This document shows, piece by piece, positions 7,934 through 16,958 of a stretch of DNA of 64,000 nt. The first letter of the stretch is position 1. The number at the start of each line of letters is the position of its first letter. This DNA comes from Bdellovibrionales bacterium RIFOXYA1_FULL_36_14 (lineage in GTDB: Bacteria; Bdellovibrionota; Bacteriovoracia; Bacteriovoracales; Bacteriovoracaceae). The notes beneath the pieces were generated by a model that did not search any database, was not told where the DNA came from, and saw nothing but the letters and a program-made list of their open reading frames with translations. Position numbers and translations under genes: made by a program. The stretch lies in contig MEPW01000023.1 in assembly GCA_001769975.1 (NCBI GenBank), positions 1 through 64,000 of the forward strand, given 5' to 3'.

Positions 7934-10240
7934 TTACTTACTTATTTTCATTTTGATTTTGTCTTTAAGTCCGTACACAATATTTTTTTTCTGATAAGTA
8001 TTATAGGCACATGCTCTTACTGGAAATTGTTTTTTATAATAATTATCATAATGCAAATCAAGTTCGGGTAAAACGCCTAGATTTAATTCAAATCTTATGC
8101 GGTTCCATTCGCTTATGATGCGAGAGTCTTTACAAACAGCAACGACCTCTCCACCTTCCCCTGTACTATAATTTTTGTAGGGAGTAGACAGGAGTATGGC
8201 GCATGCCTCATTATATGTATCCATATTGACCAAAATTCCATCCTCAAAATCTCTTTTTATTTGCTTAATTTCATTCAAAATTGTTTTGCGCAAAGGTTTT
8301 ACTTCCACAAATGATTTCAAATTGTAAGTAATGACATCCATCGACCTCTGCCGATCATCTAAGGCCCTTCTTTTATCATTATCAGCCCCTTCTTTTCTTA
8401 GAGTTTCTAAAACATTTTGTCTTTTTAGATGAATTAACTCATCTTCCAGTGGGGAAATTTCCCCCAGTTTGATTTTCGCCTCCAAGTCTTTTTTTAAAAT
8501 AATTTCAAACTTAGGACCCAGAAGCAATGCTCTATTATCTTTAAATGAAAGTAAGTCGGACAAAAGTTTTATTCTAGAAGCTGCATCGATCAGGTTATTT
8601 TGCAAAACTTCCTCAATACTATCTATAATATTTTTTATTTTTATGGCTTCTTGTAACGGTGTAGGACAACCAGCCTTGGTCTTTAGATTAATGCAAGTTT
8701 CCTCATCTCGGTTATATTCATAATACTTTTTAAATGTGACAATTACTCCCAATATATAATCATGAAGGTTTTTCAATCCCTCTCTTGGGGATAAATCATA
8801 AATCGTGTCTTTCACTTCAGCATATGCCAGCAACACCCCGGGGTCCCCCAATCTACGTTTTAATAAATCGCGATCCATGTCCTTACTGACGGTGGTGGAA
8901 ATCATCTGAATATTCTTTTCCATATTGGTAATAATACTCTTTAAACTTTCGTCACTGGTGGGAGGATTTCCATAATAAATTTTTAAGAACACAATAAAAC
9001 GATCGCAGTTTAAATCATTGTCAGGGCAAGCAGGAGAAGTCGTTATAGTGCCAGCTATTTCTGGTGGTGCGACCAGAATATAATTCATAAGTCCGGCATT
9101 AAATCTTTGGGTAAAGTAAACGGTTCCCGGCTCTGACTCCACTGCACCTGTTGAGGTGGACATCCCCGTCATCAATATTTGCAAGGATTGCGTATAATTT
9201 CTAATCAAATTAAACTTATCTCCACCTTCTTCCATTTTTTCTATCATTTCTTTATATTTTGCATGCACCAAATTCAAAATCGCTTCAGCTGAATTAATTT
9301 GTTTTAACATCATATTTTGTGAGTAGGCATCCGTCGTATTGGCCGCAGGTGTTCCGTAATACAACCTTTTAATCCAAGACTGAAAAACCGGTAAAGATTC
9401 AGATTGAATATCTATCCCCTTCCATACCACTTGTGATTGATTATCTTCACCAACTAAATCGATCCTCATTAATTCTTTTATCAGGCTAATCTCAGTTTGT
9501 TTTTCGCAATAATAATTCGATTGCATCTCAATCATGCAAATAAGATTATAAAAAAGTGCCGTTTTATCCAAATCATCAATATATTTCCACTGATAATTTC
9601 TTATGGCCTGCCCCAACTGGGTCACGAGACTTCCGATGGTATTGCCAACCCCTGCCCATAAAGGATTAAGTCCGGCGAGTCCGGCCACACTACCAGTAAG
9701 ATTAATCATCCCCCCTAAAATGCTGGCTGCCCTAGCTGGATTTTGAGCAAAGCAACCCTCATACATAGAAACATCATTTATCACGTTTGATATTTCCATC
9801 ACCAAATTCTGAATATTAGTTTTTTTAAATTCTTCACCTAGATCGCTGCTGGATATCTTCAAGCTGGCTTCGTTTTCAATCAAACTACTTTGAGAGCTCA
9901 ACATTTCATTCATGACGCTAGTTCTTTCTTCCACACTGGAAGCATCATTATAAACATTGTACAGTTGTTCCAGTTGTTCCTTTTGCAACAAAATGCCTGC
10001 TTCCTGCGAGCGATGTTCCAAGTAATAGCTATAAAATTTTGTAATATCATCCAATGATTGAAAGCTTCTATCGGAAACTGCGCAATTAGTTTCGGTTTTT
10101 AATTTACTTAAATCGCTTATCAATTCATTAGTATATTGCAAGGCCATTTGAGTATTGCTACCGATAAAAGAACAATAGTTACTTGATGCATATAAATTAA
10201 AGGTAACCATCCACCCGCAGATTATAATAGTTAATTTCAT
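7934..10240 (-). CDS. Large secreted protein, unknown function
   Basis: I do not recognise this 768-residue protein. It starts with a signal peptide (MKLTIIICGWMVTFNLYAS, then SNYC), so it is exported. Residues about 165-215 form an Ala/Gly-rich hydrophobic stretch (ASILGGMINLTGSVAGLAGL and following) that could be a membrane-inserting hairpin or a buried helical core. The rest is mainly charged and helical, with likely coiled-coil stretches in the second half (KRRALDDRQRSMDV). Cysteines are scattered, including a CPDNDLNC loop. The start codon has an AGGAGAATAG ribosome-binding region. It faces the divergent etf operon across 256 bases. A periplasmic or surface protein is the most that can be said. 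Confidence 0.8.
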   Translation of the reverse strand: MKLTIIICGWMVTFNLYASSNYCSFIGSNTQMALQYTNELISDLSKLKTETNCAVSDRSFQSLDDITKFYSYYLEHRSQEAGILLQKEQLEQLYNVYNDASSVEERTSVMNEMLSSQSSLIENEASLKISSSDLGEEFKKTNIQNLVMEISNVINDVSMYEGCFAQNPARAASILGGMINLTGSVAGLAGLNPLWAGVGNTIGSLVTQLGQAIRNYQWKYIDDLDKTALFYNLICMIEMQSNYYCEKQTEISLIKELMRIDLVGEDNQSQVVWKGIDIQSESLPVFQSWIKRLYYGTPAANTTDAYSQNMMLKQINSAEAILNLVHAKYKEMIEKMEEGGDKFNLIRNYTQSLQILMTGMSTSTGAVESEPGTVYFTQRFNAGLMNYILVAPPEIAGTITTSPACPDNDLNCDRFIVFLKIYYGNPPTSDESLKSIITNMEKNIQMISTTVSKDMDRDLLKRRLGDPGVLLAYAEVKDTIYDLSPREGLKNLHDYILGVIVTFKKYYEYNRDEETCINLKTKAGCPTPLQEAIKIKNIIDSIEEVLQNNLIDAASRIKLLSDLLSFKDNRALLLGPKFEIILKKDLEAKIKLGEISPLEDELIHLKRQNVLETLRKEGADNDKRRALDDRQRSMDVITYNLKSFVEVKPLRKTILNEIKQIKRDFEDGILVNMDTYNEACAILLSTPYKNYSTGEGGEVVAVCKDSRIISEWNRIRFELNLGVLPELDLHYDNYYKKQFPVRACAYNTYQKKNIVYGLKDKIKMKISK

Positions 10241-10496
10241 CTATTCTCCTACACATTATAATTTTTTAAACAAGATAAAATCATGCCATTAGTTCAAGGA
10301 AAATGAAAAGGATAATGGTGCGTGCGTCTTTTTTTTTAAAAAGGGGCACATTTGCCATGTTTTAATGTTTATGCGTTAAAAATACCCGTGTTTAAAACCA
10401 AATCTTGATAAAAATCAGCATATTTTAGGTAGTCAATTTAGCTCTATATCTTTAGAATGACATGGCTTAAGAATTGATTTTTAAGGAGTCTTTGAC

Positions 10497-11375
10497 ATGG
10501 GTGCTCTCAACATCATCGTAACCGTTAAACAAGTCCCGGATACTCATAATATTTCGGTAGATGCCATGAAAGAAGATGGCACTGTAAACAGAGCACTGCT
10601 TCCCACTATCTTTAATCCAGAAGATCTAAACGCCCTTGAGGAAGCTCTAAAAGTAAAAGACCAATTAGGTGGAAAAATCACAGTTATAACTATGGGCCCA
10701 CCAAAGGCAATTGAAGTCTTAAAAGATTCTCTTTACCGAGGTGCGGACGAAGCTATTTTAATCTCAGACCGAAAATTTGCGGGAGCTGATACTCTGGCTA
10801 CGTCATATTCGCTAAAATGTGCGATTGAAAAGCTAGGCAAATACGACATTATTTTCTGTGGTAGACAAGCTATCGATGGCGACACAGCCCAAGTTGGGCC
10901 ACAAATCGCCGAAAAACTTAAGATCAACCAAATCACCAACATCATCAATGTCGAAGAAGTCACCCATGAATCAATAACCCTCCGCAGACAAACTGAATAC
11001 GGACAAGAGATCGTTAAATCTCGCTTCCCTGTTCTTATAACCGTAACCGCAGAGGCCAATGAGCCAAGGTTTCCAAGCGTCAAAAGAGTCATGATGTTTA
11101 AAAACATCACTAAAAAAGAAACTGAGGAATCTTATGATGAGACTTATTTAAAAATTGATACAGATCGATCTAAAAAATATATTACTGAATGGAGTGCTGA
11201 CTCTATTGGGGCAGATAGTATAAAAATCGGATTAGCAGGCTCTCCTACCAAAGTTAAACATATTGAAAAAGTAGTTTTAACCGCTAATAGTAAAAATATG
11301 CAAGATATTCCAAACACTGAGGTCGGCATTTGTGCCTTGATTAATGAACTTAAAAATGAACATATTTTTGGATAG
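10497..11375 (+). CDS. etfB: Electron transfer flavoprotein beta subunit
   Basis: Forms the EtfAB heterodimer that accepts electrons from acyl-CoA dehydrogenases. The 292-residue protein has the EtfB fold signature, with KQVPDT near the N-terminus and GRQAIDGDTAQVGP at about 122-135. That second motif, with DGDTAQVGP rather than the shorter AMP-binding version of mitochondrial EtfB, is the form I associate with ETFs that bind FAD in the beta subunit, including bifurcating types. The C-terminal tail is somewhat longer than the usual ~255 residues. AAGGAG lies 8 bases before the ATG. It is the first gene of etfB-etfA-acyl-CoA dehydrogenase, with etfA only nine bases downstream. Identification is firm; the bifurcation question is open. 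Confidence 0.95.
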   Translation: MGALNIIVTVKQVPDTHNISVDAMKEDGTVNRALLPTIFNPEDLNALEEALKVKDQLGGKITVITMGPPKAIEVLKDSLYRGADEAILISDRKFAGADTLATSYSLKCAIEKLGKYDIIFCGRQAIDGDTAQVGPQIAEKLKINQITNIINVEEVTHESITLRRQTEYGQEIVKSRFPVLITVTAEANEPRFPSVKRVMMFKNITKKETEESYDETYLKIDTDRSKKYITEWSADSIGADSIKIGLAGSPTKVKHIEKVVLTANSKNMQDIPNTEVGICALINELKNEHIFG

Positions 11376-11384
11376 GAGATAAAA

Positions 11385-12386
11385 ATGAACGCGCCGATCC
11401 TGGTCTTTATTGAACATAATAATAAAAAAGTTGCTGACGTAAGTTTGGAATTGATCAGCGAAGCCACAAGACTTGCTAAAAAATTAAACTGCGAAATTCA
11501 TGGGGTCGTCTTATCCCACAATGCCGCAGAAGAACTTACCCAACTTGGACACTATGGATGCCAAAAACTTTACTACGTAAAAGACAAACGATTGAATCAT
11601 TTTTCTTCGGTCCCTTTTGCCAAATTAGTTACATCAATTATCAAAAAGCACCAACCGCAAATCGTGCTGTTTGGCGCAACTTCCACTGGTCGCGATATTG
11701 CCCCCAGAGTTGCCAGCGAACTATGCTGTGGACTCACTGCTGATTGCACCAAGCTGGAAATTGGTAGTCATAGTATTAAAGATCAAACTTTTGACAATAC
11801 TCTCCTACAAATTCGTCCTGCCTTTGGCGGAAACATTGTGGCAACGATTGTGTCACCAGAATCAAATCCCTCTATGGCGACGGTACGAGAAGGTGTCATG
11901 AAGCTTAATCATCCTGAGACTAATAAAAAAGTTGAAATTATATCTGAGCCGTGTGATCTCTCAGATAGTGATTTTTTAAGTGAGATTTTGGAAGTCATTC
12001 GCGAAGAAAAAACCGTAGATCTTAAACAAGCCAGAATAATTGTCGCCAGCGGAATGGGTGCTAGCACTCCAGAATGTATCTCCCTCATTAGACAACTGGC
12101 TAAAACATTAGGTGGCGAAGTCGGTGCAAGCAGACCAGTGGTAGATGCGGGACTGCTTGGCAAAGATCATCAAGTTGGTCAAACGGGAATCACCGTACGC
12201 CCCAACTTATATATCGCTTGCGGAATATCCGGCCAGATTCAACATATGGCCGGTATGAGTGAAGCCAAAAGAATAATTGCCATCAACAATGATCCTGATG
12301 CCCCGATATTTAAAATAGCTAATTATGGCATCGTGGGAGATGTTAAAGACGTAATACCAAAAATGATCAAGGCCTACCGAGGATAA
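11385..12386 (+). CDS. etfA: Electron transfer flavoprotein alpha subunit
   Basis: Binds the catalytic FAD of the EtfAB complex. The 333-residue length is typical. The N-terminal half carries GRDIAPRVASEL and GLTADCTKLE. The C-terminal FAD domain shows SRPVVDAGLLGKDHQVGQTG, then ACGISGQIQHMAGM and AINNDPDAPIFKIANYGIVGD, all classic EtfA features (Arg of the SRP motif, the QVGQTG loop, the ISGAIQH-type loop). The ribosome-binding site (AGGAG) overlaps the etfB stop codon, and the next gene begins four bases after its stop, so translation of the three genes is likely coupled. Confidence 0.97.
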   Translation: MNAPILVFIEHNNKKVADVSLELISEATRLAKKLNCEIHGVVLSHNAAEELTQLGHYGCQKLYYVKDKRLNHFSSVPFAKLVTSIIKKHQPQIVLFGATSTGRDIAPRVASELCCGLTADCTKLEIGSHSIKDQTFDNTLLQIRPAFGGNIVATIVSPESNPSMATVREGVMKLNHPETNKKVEIISEPCDLSDSDFLSEILEVIREEKTVDLKQARIIVASGMGASTPECISLIRQLAKTLGGEVGASRPVVDAGLLGKDHQVGQTGITVRPNLYIACGISGQIQHMAGMSEAKRIIAINNDPDAPIFKIANYGIVGDVKDVIPKMIKAYRG

Positions 12387-12390
12387 ATAC

Positions 12391-14106
12391 ATGTCAAACT
12401 TTTATAATGATAATCAAGATATTATATTTCATATGGAAAATATGGATCTTCGCAGGATTGTCGAACTCAAAGAAGACAACTTCACTGATTCAAAAACCTG
12501 TAGATATTCTCCACTGGATTATGAAGATACCAGGGATAATTATAAAAAGCTCTTAGAAATTATGGGTGATATTACTGGCAATTATATTGCGCCTAGGGCG
12601 ACTGAAGTTGATCAATTAGGCGCTACATATAAGGACGGTGAAGTCGCTTATGCCCAAGGTACTAAGGAAGCCATTGATATTTTAAAAAAAGCAGATCTTA
12701 TGGGAATGACTCTCCCTCGAAAATACGAAGGTCTTAATCTTCCTAAAACCATCTATTCTATGTGCATCGAAATGGTTTCCCGTGCAGATGCATCTTTAAT
12801 GAACCTAGTGGGTCTGCAAGATATCGCGGACACTATCTGTAAATTTGGTTCCGAAGATCAAAAAGCCAGATATCTTCCTCGTTTTGCCAGAGGAGAAGTT
12901 ATGGGGGCCATGGCCTTAACTGAACCAGATGCCGGTAGTGACCTGCAAGCCGTTATGTTAAAAGCTACACAAAATCCCGACGGAAACTGGTATTTAAACG
13001 GAGTAAAAAGATTTATCACTAACGGCTGCGCCGATGTTTCGCTAGTTCTTGCCCGAAGTGAAGATAAAACCACTGATGGTCGAGGGCTTTCTCTTTTTGT
13101 CTATGAACGAGATAAAAATATGACCATTAGAAGAATTGAACACAAGCTTGGTATTCATGGTTCGCCGACTTGTGAAATCCAATTTAACAATGCCAGATGT
13201 GAGCTACTGGGTACCAGAAGAATGGGGCTCATTAAATACACCATGAGTCTTATGAATGGTGCCAGACTTGGGATTGCGGCTCAATCCCTGGGTATTGCCG
13301 AAGCTGCCTATCGAGAAGCCTTAAAATATGCCAAAGAACGAAATCAATTCAAAAAGAAAATTTTAAACTTTACGGCAGTCTATGAGATGCTTACTGATAT
13401 GAAAATTGGTTTGGAAGCTTCTCGAACACTCCTTTATGAAACCAGTAAAATTGTCGATATCAAAGAAGGCCTGGAAGAGCGGATGGAAAAATATCCCGAG
13501 AGAAAATCCGATCTCCGTGATGAAATCAGCAAATACACCAAACTGGCAGGATTATTTACTCCCTTAGCAAAGGCCCATAACGCTGAAATAGGAAATAAAA
13601 TTTGCTACGATGCCATTCAAATTCATGGAGGAGTTGGTTATACCACTGAATTTAGCGTAGAGAGACACGCCAGAGATCAAAGGATCACCAACATTTATGA
13701 AGGTACTACCCAAATGCAAATCGTCGCAGCTATTGGTGGAATTACCAGCGGCTTAGTAAGTGAGAGACTAAACGAATACGAAAACGATAACGATTTTACT
13801 AAAATGCCAGATCTTTTTAAATCGCTTCAAGAACTAAGAACTAATTTAGAATTGGCCGTATCTCATATTAAAAAGAGAAATGATAATTTATCAATAGAAT
13901 TCCATGCCCGGAGACTCACTGAGATGGCCCTCTATACTGTTAACTCATATCTACTTTCCATTGCTGGACTAAAAAATGATCGAAAAAAACAAATTGCCAA
14001 AATTTATACCAGCAAAGCTTTACCAGACAGTAGAAGCAGACTTGAATTTATCTCCTCGAATGATTACTCCATTGTTGAACTACATGAAGGGATTATCAAC
14101 CATTAA
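12391..14106 (+). CDS. Acyl-CoA dehydrogenase, long form
   Basis: FAD-dependent alpha,beta-dehydrogenation of acyl-CoA thioesters, passing electrons to the EtfAB encoded just upstream. Domains in order: N-terminal helical part with TLPRKYEG, central part with AMALTEPDAGSDL and the NGVKRFITNG flavin loop, C-terminal part with QIHGGVGYTTEFSVERHARD and IYEGTTQMQ, in which Glu437 is the predicted catalytic base. At 571 residues it is much longer than the ~380 of short/medium-chain enzymes and has an extra C-terminal helical domain of about 120 residues. That places it with the long bacterial ACADs, a group that includes DmdC-type enzymes, but the substrate cannot be deduced. It is the last gene of the etf operon; no strong terminator follows. 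Confidence 0.93.
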   Translation: MSNFYNDNQDIIFHMENMDLRRIVELKEDNFTDSKTCRYSPLDYEDTRDNYKKLLEIMGDITGNYIAPRATEVDQLGATYKDGEVAYAQGTKEAIDILKKADLMGMTLPRKYEGLNLPKTIYSMCIEMVSRADASLMNLVGLQDIADTICKFGSEDQKARYLPRFARGEVMGAMALTEPDAGSDLQAVMLKATQNPDGNWYLNGVKRFITNGCADVSLVLARSEDKTTDGRGLSLFVYERDKNMTIRRIEHKLGIHGSPTCEIQFNNARCELLGTRRMGLIKYTMSLMNGARLGIAAQSLGIAEAAYREALKYAKERNQFKKKILNFTAVYEMLTDMKIGLEASRTLLYETSKIVDIKEGLEERMEKYPERKSDLRDEISKYTKLAGLFTPLAKAHNAEIGNKICYDAIQIHGGVGYTTEFSVERHARDQRITNIYEGTTQMQIVAAIGGITSGLVSERLNEYENDNDFTKMPDLFKSLQELRTNLELAVSHIKKRNDNLSIEFHARRLTEMALYTVNSYLLSIAGLKNDRKKQIAKIYTSKALPDSRSRLEFISSNDYSIVELHEGIINH

Positions 14107-14559
14107 TGGGTTTGAATACTTTTTATAAAAGTCAATAGCATGAATTCACGGCAAGACATCGGTAAGTCATTCTCTTTACAAGGGAGAAATCCAACTATTT
14201 GATAACGTTTATTACAGATTTAAAGCTATGCTTAACTCTCTGATTTTTTGTAGGGTTGAACACATTTTTATATATTAATTGTTCCAATCCCTAAGCAGGG
14301 TTAAAATGTAAAAAACAATGTTTTTTTATTATTTGATTTTGCAGTAGCACGTAAGCCCCATGACAAAATCAATTGATAGTATGTTGTGGCCTTTATGAAA
14401 GTGAAAAGACATCAATCTAAAACTAAAACTTTTCTAAAGCGCATTTGGGCCTTTGGTGCTCAAATGATTCCTTCTATTCTAATTAGAAATCAAAATGTTA
14501 TTAATCTTAGAGAAGATTTTTGTATAGTTGATGGTCAGGCCAATCAGGGGGAGGACAAT

Positions 14560-14583
14560 ATGAACTATAAAACACCACCGTAA
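14560..14583 (+). CDS. Seven-codon mini-ORF with strong RBS
   Basis: GGGGGAGGACAAT precedes ATG, an almost ideal Shine-Dalgarno, followed by MNYKTPP and a stop. It is in frame with the end of the weak 65-codon ORF from 14386, so it might simply be an alternative start of that ORF. Directly behind it lies an imperfect stem-loop with a T-rich stretch. Together they resemble a leader-peptide attenuator upstream of the VWA lipoprotein gene. This is inference from layout only. Confidence 0.25.
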   Translation: MNYKTPP

Positions 14584-14585
14584 CC

Positions 14586-14641
14586 AGCCTAAACTTATTG
14601 TAATAAGTAAGTTAGGGTTTAACGTTTCTTTATTTTGTTTT
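14586..14641 (+). terminator. Possible attenuator or terminator hairpin
   Basis: CCTAAACTTATT and AATAAGTAAGTTAGG form an imperfect stem with a short loop and a small bulge, followed within about 20 bases by TTTCTTTATTTTGTTTTTTA. The pairing is weaker than in the other terminators of this window and the U-tract is interrupted. Confidence 0.35.
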
Positions 14642-14776
14642 TTATGCTTTTCGAAATCTGTGTTTTTGTGTAGTACGTTTGTTCCATGGGTACGTTTGAT
14701 ATAAACAAAAGCAGGAAAACCGGAATACGAAGTTGAGATCATTAACGACTTTGTGACCGTTTCATTAGGAGACGGT

Positions 14777-15949
14777 ATGGTTTTCACAACATTTACAAAA
14801 TTATTATTTATTGCTTCACTTTTAGTGGTTTTATCCGCTTGTCAACAAGAAGAATTTTTTGAGAAGACATATCTTGAGGGTACAGACGTTGTTGATACCA
14901 CTCCTGATATTGACCTTCCAATTATTGATGAGATTCCAGTAGTTGAACCAACCCCAGTAGTGGGACCAACTCCAGTAGTTGAGCCAACTCCAGTAGTTGA
15001 GCCAACTCCAGTAGTTGAACCAACTCCAGCAGTAGTTGAACTTGAACTCGTTTCAGAGCAATTTATTCAAAAAAATGTTGGCGCTAATTCAGGTAAAGTT
15101 GACATTCTATGGGTAATTGACAACTCAGGTTCAATGGGTGATGAACAACAAGCTATTGCCAAAAACTTCAAATTCTTTATTAATGCCTTCATCAATAAAG
15201 GAGCTGATTTTAAAATGGCAATTACTACTACAGACACTACTACCAAGTACAATGGTAACATTACCTGCGGTTATAATTACTCCTACAGATCAACCAATGT
15301 TTGCGGAACTCCTGGTAACATCAGTTCAGATGAACTTATCTATAAGTTATCTGCTGAAGCCGCCAGCTACGATCTGGTTGATTTTATCGACGACTTTATG
15401 AAATACATCTATGTAGGTGCAAATGGTTCAGGTACAGAAAGAGGACTCAAAGCTACTTCTTCTTTCTTAGCTAAATACAACCAAACTTTCCTACGTGATG
15501 AAGCTTTCTTTGCTGTTATCGTTGTTAGTGATGAGCAAGATCAATCATCAGATACCGTTGCTAATTATGTAAACTACATTAGATCACACAAAACTAACGA
15601 AGGTATGGCAAAAATCTATTCCATCGTTGCTAAAACTGCTAGTTCACAAAATACGATTGGAAGTAGATACGTAGAAGCTTCAAATTTAACAGGTGGAATT
15701 CACGATGATATTAAAAAAGATTTCTATGAAACACTTCTTAATATCGGTGGTTCTATTATTGAATTGTTAGATAGTTTTGCTTTGGCCCAAGGCCCATACG
15801 CTGGTACAGACGTAATAGTTAAAGTAAACGGAGTTGTTATGAATTCAGGCTGGATCTTTAATGCTGATAATAACTCAATTAAATTTAATGAAGACAGTAT
15901 CCCAGCAGAAGGAAGCATAATCACTATCGATTACTATGTACAAAAGTAA
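14777..15949 (+). CDS. VWA-domain lipoprotein with Pro-Val-Glu linker
   Basis: The ORF track begins at a GTG at 14753, but ATG 14777 has AGGAG at the right distance and starts directly with a lipoprotein signal (lipobox LSAC, Cys22), giving 390 residues. A linker of repeated PVVEPTP units (about residues 53-85) lifts a von Willebrand A domain off the membrane. The domain begins DILWVIDNSGSMGDEQQ, an intact DxSxS metal-binding (MIDAS) motif, and contains two cysteines in the CGYNYSYRSTNVCG loop. A last segment (about 320-390) is strand-rich and ends VDYYVQK-like. MIDAS-type VWA domains bind protein ligands through a metal ion, so adhesion or surface-complex assembly is plausible. A strong terminator follows, so it is transcribed separately from the Glt-like operon. 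Confidence 0.88.
   Translation: MVFTTFTKLLFIASLLVVLSACQQEEFFEKTYLEGTDVVDTTPDIDLPIIDEIPVVEPTPVVGPTPVVEPTPVVEPTPVVEPTPAVVELELVSEQFIQKNVGANSGKVDILWVIDNSGSMGDEQQAIAKNFKFFINAFINKGADFKMAITTTDTTTKYNGNITCGYNYSYRSTNVCGTPGNISSDELIYKLSAEAASYDLVDFIDDFMKYIYVGANGSGTERGLKATSSFLAKYNQTFLRDEAFFAVIVVSDEQDQSSDTVANYVNYIRSHKTNEGMAKIYSIVAKTASSQNTIGSRYVEASNLTGGIHDDIKKDFYETLLNIGGSIIELLDSFALAQGPYAGTDVIVKVNGVVMNSGWIFNADNNSIKFNEDSIPAEGSIITIDYYVQK
14935..15030 (+). repeat. 18-bp tandem repeat in VWA linker
   Basis: About five copies of an 18-base unit (CCAGTAGTTGAGCCAACT and close variants) encode the PVVEPT linker of the VWA lipoprotein. Copies three to five are nearly identical at DNA level, so copy number could change by slippage and alter linker length without breaking the frame. 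Confidence 0.9.
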
Positions 15950-15962
15950 GGATTAAATAGCT

Positions 15963-15997
15963 GGTCGGGATAACGAGGAGTTATCCCGGCCTTTTTT
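15963..15997 (+). terminator. Intrinsic terminator of VWA lipoprotein gene
   Basis: GGTCGGGATAAC and GTTATCCCGGCC pair over 12 positions (one G-T) around a GAGGA loop, followed by six T. It lies 13 bases after the stop codon. This is one of the strongest terminators in the window. Confidence 0.95.
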
Positions 15998-16049
15998 CAT
16001 TTAAGTATTTTGATTTTTTAAGATTTAGTTAATTGTTAGTAAAAAGCAA

Positions 16050-16078
16050 TTGAAGTTTTGGACGCATTGCGCTATTTT
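16050..16078 (+). promoter_or_regulatory. Candidate sigma-70 promoter of Glt-like operon
   Basis: TTGAAG, a 17-base spacer, then TATTTT. Spacing is ideal and both boxes are acceptable, placing transcription about 135 bases before the first gene at 16219. It is the first promoter-like site after the VWA terminator, but its boxes are not strong. Confidence 0.4.
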
Positions 16079-16167
16079 TAAATAAAGGGTTCTTTTCTTT
16101 AGATTTTGTGTCAGGACGTTAGTTAGCGTTGAAAAAAGTGGTTACACAATCTCAAAGTTTTCCAGAG

Positions 16168-16199
16168 AAGTTTAAGTCCAAGTTACCATGCTTAAACTT
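16168..16199 (+). promoter_or_regulatory. Inverted repeat before Glt-like operon
   Basis: AAGTTTAAG and CTTAAACTT are perfectly complementary over nine bases with a 14-base loop, and an outer AGAAG/CTTCT pair extends the symmetry. It ends 19 bases before the first start codon of the operon and would form a hairpin in the 5' leader. It could be a protein operator or an mRNA structure that limits translation. No U-tract follows, so it is not a terminator. Confidence 0.4.
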
Positions 16200-16218
16200 T
16201 GGCTTCTAGGTATATCCC

Positions 16219-16944
16219 ATGAAAAATAATTTTATTCTAAGTGAGATCGGACGGTTTATTATCGTATTATTTTTAATTTTCATTTTCATCGTTCCAACAT
16301 ACCTGCGAGCAACGGAAAAAGACCTCTACGATTTTTTGTGGCTTGATCAGGATAAAAAAGTTTATGTTCTCCAAAACAAAAACTATAAAAAGAAAAATTC
16401 ATTTTATTTTGATGCAGGTTACACCAAGGTTATCAACCAAAAATTTATAAGTGGTAAAGCCTTGGCCTTAAGAACTGGTTTTTATTTTCATGAGGAGTGG
16501 GGTGTTGAACTGCTTTACAATACTTATTTCAATACCAACAATGATACTTTTGCGGCTGTCCAAAGAGTTAATGGTAGTGTGCCCTTCGTTAGAAAACTAA
16601 CTGGCAGTTACGCTGGTCTTTTGGTGTGGTCACCCTTTTATGGCAAAATAAATACGTTTAATAAAATCTATTATTTCGATTGGTCGTTTGGACTCGGTCT
16701 GGGTAATGCTGATTTTGAAAATAACTTAATTTCCGCAGGTGATGAGAATGTGCCAGACTCTTATGACAAAAAAAGTAGCATGGCAATCATGGCTAAAACC
16801 AATTTAAAATTCCATATTTCTAAACACATCCATTTAAATATTGAATACCTAAATACTTCATACAAAGACCGAAGCCCTTCCTCTCCCAAAGAAGAAAGAA
16901 GGTATAATTCAGACGTCACCGTTGGACTTGGGTTCTCATTCTAA
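16219..16944 (+). CDS. Outer-membrane beta-barrel protein, Glt-like operon
   Basis: A 241-residue exported protein with a long N-terminal hydrophobic signal (about residues 10-31) and a mature part of alternating hydrophobic/aromatic strands (FYFDAGYTKV, YFDWSFGLGLG, VTVGLGFSF) that ends in Phe, the usual last residue of bacterial outer-membrane barrels. The layout resembles the outer-membrane beta-barrel family that accompanies gliding-motility gene sets in Myxococcus and Bdellovibrio. It begins the nine-gene unit, 14 bases before the TPR gene, and is probably the outer-membrane end of the envelope machine. Family-level identity is inferred from neighbours as much as from sequence. Confidence 0.78.
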   Translation: MKNNFILSEIGRFIIVLFLIFIFIVPTYLRATEKDLYDFLWLDQDKKVYVLQNKNYKKKNSFYFDAGYTKVINQKFISGKALALRTGFYFHEEWGVELLYNTYFNTNNDTFAAVQRVNGSVPFVRKLTGSYAGLLVWSPFYGKINTFNKIYYFDWSFGLGLGNADFENNLISAGDENVPDSYDKKSSMAIMAKTNLKFHISKHIHLNIEYLNTSYKDRSPSSPKEERRYNSDVTVGLGFSF

Positions 16945-16958
16945 GGTAGAGGCAAAAC

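Larger units (their letters stand above)
14107..14776. other. Poorly coding 670-base stretch
   Basis: Between the acyl-CoA dehydrogenase stop and the VWA lipoprotein start I find no convincing gene. It holds a weak candidate ORF (14386-14583, GTG start, 65 codons, basic N-terminus, no ribosome-binding site at its start) whose last eight codons form a mini-ORF with an excellent ribosome-binding site. A stem-loop with a T-rich tail follows. Short A/T runs such as TAAAAAACAATGTTTTTTTA at about 14310 could be a weak terminator of the etf operon. The promoter of the VWA gene is presumably here but I cannot point to it. Confidence 0.5.
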
